Positions 58,304-64,000 of a stretch of 64,000 nt of DNA are shown in pieces. Position 1 is the first letter of the stretch. Each line of letters begins with the position of its first letter. The position numbers and the translations under genes were made by a program. Under the pieces are notes generated by a model, which saw nothing but the letters and a program-made list of their open reading frames with translations, ran no database searches and was not told the origin of the DNA. The DNA is taken from contig CM043969.1 of the NCBI GenBank assembly GCA_014529385.2, forward strand, positions 28,161,946 to 28,225,945, given 5' to 3'. Origin of the DNA: Adiantum capillus-veneris. Its lineage: Eukaryota > Streptophyta > Polypodiopsida > Polypodiales > Pteridaceae.

Positions 58304-58727
58304 ATAATGCTAAAGAATATAAATGAGATCACATTTGAATTCTGAGGCCTTTGTAGCTATAGACATGTCTATTTTTGTCTTGCATGATATTAAAATCATA
58401 CATTAGGAGTCGTGAGCTGGCCTGCCCCCAATAAAGTGTGCAAATGTTTCACCAAAACGTAGCCGTCCTCACATTGGGGAGGTGGAAGAAACACTCCAAA
58501 AAGTCCTTTTCGGAGGCTTCCGCCACCCATATGTTCACATACAGGGTGGAACAAGAAACGACTCGATTTTTTTCCGTCGTCTATTGTGAACATTGGACGG
58601 CGGCAGAAAAAATAGTAAAAGGAAAAATTATTTATCAAGTGTACCAATAAACCTTGGCAAAATTACCAAAATACTCCTCTGATTTGTGAAAATTCTCAAA
58701 ATAGCTACGCCCTGGATGCATGCCGAC

Positions 58728-58731
<4 letters not shown>

Positions 58732-58792
<61 letters not shown>

Positions 58793-58835
58793 CTGAGAGG
58801 CTGCATGCCGACGTCTCTCTCTCTCTCTCTCTTTG
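58732..58835. repeat. two GCATGCCGACGTC-(TC)n units
   Basis: GCATGCCGACGTC precedes TC tracts at 58732-58790 and about 58816-58832, separated by TGACCTGAGAGGCT. A third relative, TGACTTGAGCGGCTGCATGCC, follows a TC tract at about 59269-59290. Confidence 0.8.
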
Positions 58836-59220
58836 TGCATGCTCAAGCTGTGTCTTCTTTCTTTTTTATTAGGCAATAGGCAACGTCTTTTCAATTAGGT
58901 GTGTACTTCAGCTTTTTGTGTAACAAATATTCTGCTCACAAAGATTTTCGTGTTTGTGCTATTGCATAGTTACTCTGCTTCTTGCGGAAAGGTTGCCTAT
59001 TTGCCCATTTGTACTCTGTGTAATGGTAATCTTCTACTCTCAATCTCCATTTTGAGTGCATTAATTGTGTGTTTCATGCTATCTTGAAATGTGCTCTCAA
59101 GAGATGTATATGTGTGTGTATACGCACCTACATTACTATGAGCCAGGCTTGGTCTTCACCACTGGGCGAGTCCATGTGTGTGTGTGTTTTTTTTTTTGAC
59201 AGACACATGCAATATGGCAG
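58836..59220. other. no gene seen
   Basis: Mixed sequence. A short GT patch and T9 run near 59170-59198. Confidence 0.5.
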
Positions 59221-59222
59221 AG

Positions 59223-59225
<3 letters not shown>

Positions 59226-59270
<45 letters not shown>

Positions 59271-59398
59271 ACTTGAGCGGCTGCATGCCAGAAACGACTG
59301 TCGACGTCTCCTTGCACTGCATGGCGGGAGCTCCCGCCAAGGGATTATGGTGCAATGAGCCGTTCCTTGCATTGCCATGCACTCGACACCGCAACAAA

Positions 59399-59449
<51 letters not shown>

Positions 59450-59450
59450 A
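59226..59450. repeat. (TC)n and (GT)n microsatellites
   Basis: TC tract 59226-59268, GT tract about 59403-59448, with GCATGCC and GTCGACG palindromic words between. Confidence 0.93.
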
Positions 59451-59623
59451 CCTAAACATTGTCCGAATGTAACTTAAAAATCTATATTTTTATTGTTGGC
59501 AGCAAGTGTGCAAGCCAAGGAGAGTGGAGTCGTGTTGTGGTGAGGCGGTTCAACCAGTTAGTGCAGCCAGGTAAAATGTGTTGGCTAATTTTTATTTCAA
59601 TTTAATTATTTGATTTGTTGATT

Positions 59624-59626
<3 letters not shown>

Positions 59627-59659
<33 letters not shown>

Positions 59660-60402
59660 TTTTACTAAGTTAGGTTAATGTAATGGAAAGAAATGAAATG
59701 AATTGAAAATGTTATATTAATGTCTTTAAAAGGCCAAAATGACCTATGAGAGAGAGAGAGATAGGTACAAGTGACCGGAAATGGTAAATTAAAATACAAG
59801 ATAGAGAGAGAAATGTAATGATATTAACGTCTTCAAAAGGCTAAAGGTACATCCTTTGAGACCAAAGTGTTACATAATTGTGATGACAGAGAGAAAGAAA
59901 TGAAATGTTCTACTTATGTATGAGACCAATTTGTTACAAAATTGTGAATGTTTTGACCCAAACTTCAAAAGGCCAAAATCAGCTATGAGTCCAAACTGTT
60001 ACAAAACTGTGAATTTGATACCATGTCTGGGTGCTAAAAGACTAGAAATACTACTACTACTACTATAATCCATCTTCATTTGCACTCTAGATATCGAGAG
60101 AGTATGTCTCAGAAATGTTATATTAATGTCTTTAAAAGACCAAAATGACCTATGAGACCAAAGTAAGGGGGGGAGAGAGAGAGAGAGAGAGAGGTTTGAC
60201 AAGTGACTGGAAACAAAAAATTAAAATAATCCATAATCCATAAAAATACGTGATAGAAAGAAATGAGACCAAACTGTTACATAATTGTGAAGACTAGAAA
60301 ATACTACTATAATCCATCCTCATTTGCACTCTAGATATCGAGAGAGTATGTCTCAGAAATGTTATATTAACGTCTTTAAAAGACCAAAATGACCTATGAG
60401 AT

Positions 60403-60450
<48 letters not shown>

Positions 60451-60653
60451 AAGTGACTGGAAATGGTAAATTAACATAATCCATAATCCATAAAAATACG
60501 TGATAGAGAGAAAGAAATGAGACCAAACTGTTACATGATTGTGAAGACTAGAAAATACTACTACTACTACTATAATCCATCCTCATTCACACTCTAGATA
60601 TCGAGAGAGTATGGCTCAGAAATGTTATATTAACGTCTTTAAAAGGCCAAAAT

Positions 60654-60701
<48 letters not shown>

Positions 60702-61014
60702 GAAATGATATTAACGTCTTCAAAAGGACTAAAAGTCATATGAGACCAAACTGTTACATAATTGTGAAGACTAGAAAATACTACTACTACTACTACTATA
60801 ATCCATCCTCATTTGCACTCTAGATTTTGAGAGAGTATGGCTCAGAAATGTTATATTAACGTCTTTAAAAGGCCAAAATGACCTATGAGACCAAAGAGAG
60901 AGAGAATGAGAGAGAGAGATTTGACAAGTGACCGGGAATGGTAAATTAAAATAATCCATAATCATAAAAATACGTGATAGAGAGAAAGAAATGAAATGAT
61001 ATTAACGTCTTCAA
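59627..61014. repeat. 226-263-bp tandem array with embedded (GA)n and (CTA)n
   Basis: The landmark CACTCTAGAT(A/T)T(C/T)GAGAGAG occurs at 60083, 60327, 60590 and 60816, giving periods of 244, 263 and 226 bp that vary with GA and CTA tract length. Each unit includes AACGTCTTTAAAAGGCCAAA, ACCTATGAGACCAAA and CATAATCCATAAAAATACGT-type words. Partial units lie at both ends. Element E interrupts the array at 61015. Confidence 0.88.
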
Positions 61015-61233
61015 TGTTGGGATTAAAGCCCAAGTGGCCTCTTATGCGGATATGGCCGGCCGCCCGCCTAACTCACTTACCTCTAACTCTTTGTATATAC
61101 TAACATATTCTTTGTGAATACTAAGGATTTGGGAGATAACCCTTCTAACATCTCTCTGCGTACTGTACTGTGTAAGCTCACTGTGTGTGTGTGTGAGAGA
61201 GAGAGTCGACCCACGCTCCGCTCCGCGACTTCA
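61015..61233 (+). repeat. element E 5' LTR
   Basis: 219 bp, TGTTGGGATTAAAGCCC...GCGACTTCA, with a TATA-like stretch (TTTGTATATACTAAC, about 61090-61104) and a short GT/GA tract near the end. Confidence 0.93.
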
Positions 61234-61235
61234 AT

Positions 61236-61247
61236 TGGTATCAGAGC
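61236..61247 (+). other. element E primer-binding site (tRNA-iMet)
   Basis: TGGTATCAGAGC, two nucleotides after the LTR end, exactly as in element D. Confidence 0.93.
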
Positions 61248-62300
61248 CTTGGTTCAGTGCGGATTTGCGCAATCGCGCGCGCGCGCACTTTTCCGGCAGA
61301 TTCTGGATCCGGAGTTCGAAAATTCACACTCGGCGTTCCGGGAGCGTTTCCATCAGGTGACCTGGGGTTTTACCCCCCTTTCGAAGCCGTTTATGCCCTC
61401 AGAATTTCGTTCTGAGCACTACAGCAGAAGATAGATTTCAGCCGCAAAGAAATCCGTCTTGTGTAGATTGGCAAGCAGGAGGTGGTCGACATCAATATCG
61501 ACATCGACATACATCACTTATTCGTCTTCAGAGCATCATCTATAGACCAGGTACACATATATATCATCAGATATATATATTGCAGTCTGCATTGCTACTT
61601 CTTGTGCTTGCCAGGTTCCAGGGGAGGTGTGGCCATACGACGGCTTGACACCACTGGCATGTATTGCAGATTGATGTACTGTGATTGTGGGTCTGCTAGT
61701 TGTGAGTCACGCTAGCAGACAGACCGCCGCAGCGGTCATAGGACAGTGATTGGTCTATTATAGGATGTATGCTAGTTCTGGGCAGTTTGCTGAGCCATCT
61801 GAGAGGGTCGTGTGTGAGGTTTTTTGAAGCCAAGCACTGGGGGCTGGGTTACCCAGTGTGAGGTGGATTAGGTTGCTGGAGTTCCCCTCTACACGCATCC
61901 TCTTCGGCGACTTTTATCCCTTAGGATGTATGACTTTGTGTAGACACTGGATTGCATCTTATGCGTCAGGCCGTTGAGGCATTGTTCAGGGTTCAGTCTT
62001 GAGACAGATACAGGTTCTGTCATCGCCCAGAGAGGAGACAGTGTATGCTTACAGGACAGCATATTACAGGGATTTTTTAGATTTGTCATTGGTCAGCTAT
62101 TTATGATTGTTTCTTGAGCTATCTTTTGGTTCCCAGAGCTCAGTTTACAGGGGAGACTCTGTCAAAAATTTTCAAAAATACTGACAGTTCCTGAGGAGAG
62201 GTGTTCAGCTTGTTGATTATAGCTTGTTTACTGTGTACAGAGGCCAGTTTACAGGGGAAACTCTGCCGGATTTTTCTCAGGAGTAAACAGTTTGGCAGAT
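61248..62300 (+). other. element E untranslated leader
   Basis: About 1.05 kb without a long sense frame. CAGTTTACAGGGGAGACTCT (near 62143) and CAGTTTACAGGGGAAACTCT (near 62245) are two copies of a leader word, each followed by AAATTTT/GATTTTT. Related words occur in the leader of element D. Confidence 0.65.
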
Positions 62301-63899
62301 ATGGCATCTTCTCACAGTGAGACTCTTTACAACATAAAGAAGCTGGATGGCACAAACTTTCCATTCTGGAAGAAGCAGATTTGGCAGGTTTTGGTGCAGA
62401 AAAAACAAGTGAAGCCACTGAAGCTCAAAGGGGAGAGACCAGAATTTATGGCTCAAGATGAGTGGGAAGAGCTTGACGAGTTAGCTTGTTCCACAATCAT
62501 GCTGACACTGGCAGAAAATGTTTACTTCAACGTAGCAGAAGAGACTACAGCGTATGGCGTATGGCAAAAGCTATGTGATATGTACGAGAAACAAAGTGCT
62601 GCTTCTCAGATTTACTGGCTCAAGAAATTGGTGGATTTGAAGATGAAGGAAGGGACAGCCATGTCAAATCATCTGAATGAATTTCACTCAATTTTCAGCC
62701 AGTTAACAGCACAAGAGATAGTCTTTCCAGATTCAGTGAAGGCTATGTTTCTCTTAATCACTTTGCCGGACAGTTGGGATACTTTTCGTACAGCGTTAAG
62801 TAATTCTGTCGCGCCAGAAGGTCTTACAAGTGCCAATGTAGAAGGCAGCTTGCTCACAGAGGAAGTGAACAGGAAGAACATTGACAAAGGCAAAGGCAAT
62901 AGTGCTTTGGTCGTTCGAGGGAGACAACAGTTTAAAGAGAAGAAGGGTAAGAAGGCACAAAACCGAAGTAAGTCTCGTGATTCGAAGTCAAAGGATGACA
63001 TAGAATGCTACCATTGTGGCAAGAAGGGTCACATGAAGCGAGACTGTACGAAGTGGAAACAAGAAAAAGGCAAAACAAAGAGTTTTGAGCAAGATGAAAA
63101 GAAGAGTTCAGTGAAGATTGAAGAGGTGAATGTCACAGGATCTGGTTCAGACAGTGATTCTGGTATAGCAGCTGGTGACATCTTCCTTACAAGCAATCTT
63201 GATTCTGTTTTCTTGACTGCAGAGGATGGACATGCTATGAGTGATTGGATTATCGACTCAGGGGCATCTTTACATGTTTCTCCGCACAAAGAGTGGTTTA
63301 CATCATATGTGGCTACTAAAGACTATGTCAGACTTGGCAATGAGCAGGTTTGTGACATACTTGGAGTGGGAGATGTGCAGTTGAAGTTTCAGAATGGCTC
63401 TTCTTTATGGCTCAAGAATGTCAGACATGTTCCAGCAATCCGAAAGAGCTTGATTAGTACAGGGAAGTTGGATGATGCGGGTTATGTGACAGTTTTTGGG
63501 AACAGCGCTTGGAAGATCTCCAAAGGTTCGATGACTGTAGCACATGGCAGCAAGTCAGGAACTCTGTACACTTTACATGTTTCAGAGGTTAAAAACCATG
63601 TAATTAATGTGATTGAGCAGCCAAGTGTGTCACTGTGGCATCGTAGGTTGGGACATATGTCAAAAAGAGGAATGGAAATACTTTCTCATTATGGTTATTT
63701 GCCTGGCTTTTCATTTCAAGATTTTGAGTTTTGTGAGCATTGTGTTTATGGTAAGCAAACACAGGAACCGCACAGATCAAAGAGGAATCGTAGGGACGAA
63801 CGGTTAGCTCTTGTACACAGTGACCTATGCGGACCAATGCCTAGTTTGTCACTAGGGGGAGCAGCGTACTTTTGTACATTCATAGATGACTATTCTTAA
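62301..63899 (+). CDS. Ty1/copia Gag-protease with truncated integrase, 532 codons
   Basis: ATG at 62301, stop TAA at 63897. Residues about 1-190: UBN2/Gag capsid-like domain (LDGTNFPFWKKQIWQVL; EWEELDELACSTIMLTL; LWQKLCDMYE-type; LKMKEG), closest in style to the Tork/Tnt1 lineage. About 235-250: intact zinc knuckle CYHCGKKGHMKRDC. About 315-330: intact protease site WIIDSGASLHVSPHKEW. About 445-495: GAG-pre-integrase with HX3H (LWHRRLGHMS) and CX2C (FCEHCVYGKQ). About 507-532: integrase core start with the first Asp (ALVHSDLCGPMPSL), ending FIDDYS. The stop abuts the polypurine tract, so the rest of integrase, RT and RNase H is lacking. Confidence 0.93.
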   Translation: MASSHSETLYNIKKLDGTNFPFWKKQIWQVLVQKKQVKPLKLKGERPEFMAQDEWEELDELACSTIMLTLAENVYFNVAEETTAYGVWQKLCDMYEKQSAASQIYWLKKLVDLKMKEGTAMSNHLNEFHSIFSQLTAQEIVFPDSVKAMFLLITLPDSWDTFRTALSNSVAPEGLTSANVEGSLLTEEVNRKNIDKGKGNSALVVRGRQQFKEKKGKKAQNRSKSRDSKSKDDIECYHCGKKGHMKRDCTKWKQEKGKTKSFEQDEKKSSVKIEEVNVTGSGSDSDSGIAAGDIFLTSNLDSVFLTAEDGHAMSDWIIDSGASLHVSPHKEWFTSYVATKDYVRLGNEQVCDILGVGDVQLKFQNGSSLWLKNVRHVPAIRKSLISTGKLDDAGYVTVFGNSAWKISKGSMTVAHGSKSGTLYTLHVSEVKNHVINVIEQPSVSLWHRRLGHMSKRGMEILSHYGYLPGFSFQDFEFCEHCVYGKQTQEPHRSKRNRRDERLALVHSDLCGPMPSLSLGGAAYFCTFIDDYS

Positions 63900-63908
63900 G
63901 TGGGAGGT

Positions 63909-64000
63909 TGTTGGGATTAAAGCCCAAGTGGCCTCTTATGCGGATATGGCCAGCCGCCCGCCTAACTCACTTACCTCTAACTCTTTGTATATACTAACAT
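63909..64000 (+). repeat. element E 3' LTR, partial
   Basis: First 92 bp of the LTR, one base different from 61015-61106 (GGCCAGCC versus GGCCGGCC). Continues beyond the window. Confidence 0.93.

Larger units (their letters stand above)
61015..64000 (+). mobile_element. element E: young Gag-protease-only Ty1/copia element (cut by the window end)
   Basis: 5' LTR 61015-61233, primer-binding site TGGTATCAGAGC at 61236-61247, leader to 62300, one open reading frame 62301-63899, then the polypurine tract AAGTGGGAGGT and the 3' LTR from 63909, truncated by the window edge. The 92 bp of 3' LTR visible differ from the 5' LTR at one position, so the insertion is recent. It sits inside the tandem array. 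The left flank is TTCAA; the right flank is outside the window. Confidence 0.95.

Noticed and set aside
58396-58650. Complementary open frames on both strands
   Set aside because: Both frames are short, mutually exclusive, and lack known motifs or regulatory context.

Overview
The window looks like nuclear DNA of a land plant with a large, repeat-dense genome. Evidence: tRNA-iMet-primed LTR retrotransposons with plant-type Ty1/copia Gag, a CACTA-associated DUF4216 fragment, a LINE, many very long TC/GA, GT/CA and G tracts, and no convincing host gene. A fern or other non-seed plant is my guess, but the sequence alone does not settle the lineage. No CRISPR array, rRNA gene or intact tRNA gene was seen.

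Layout. 0-2.5 kb: a 5'-truncated LINE sitting inside a TC microsatellite, with an apparently empty paralogous site next to it. 3.3-9.3 kb: minisatellites, a perfect-looking small foldback, a coiled-coil pseudogene, about 1.9 kb of degenerate pyrimidine-rich repeat and a 178-bp tandem duplication. 9.3-10.1 kb: CACTA/DUF4216 remnant. 11.69-17.14 kb (minus) and 21.94-27.58 kb (plus): two inverted copies (A and B) of one non-autonomous LTR retrotransposon family with no pol. Between them lie a gag remnant and a PBS-bearing LTR relic. 29.43-40.40 kb: a three-level nest of LTR elements, each with its own target-site duplication: C (minus, TSD ATAAT) contains F (minus, TSD ACACC), whose right LTR is split by D (plus, TSD GGAAC). 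C also carries an array of six hairpin modules with a constant core and changing, still complementary stems. 40.4-50.6 kb: a long foldback, a second LINE copy again embedded in TC repeats, and several palindrome-(TC)n repeat units. 50.63-54.59 kb: a degenerate Ty1/copia element G (minus). 54.6-61.0 kb: non-coding repeats, a possible exon and a 226-263-bp tandem array. From 61.015 kb to the window end: a young, Gag-protease-only Ty1/copia element E, whose 3' LTR runs off the window.

How it works together. Nearly everything recognisable is retroelement or repeat. D and E have open reading frames but lack functional integrase/RT, and A, B, C and F have no recognisable pol, so all would need enzymes supplied in trans. 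TC/GA microsatellites are built into the LTRs or leaders of several families (A/B leader, F LTR) and flank the LINE copies, which gives a simple route by which retroelements spread microsatellites here.
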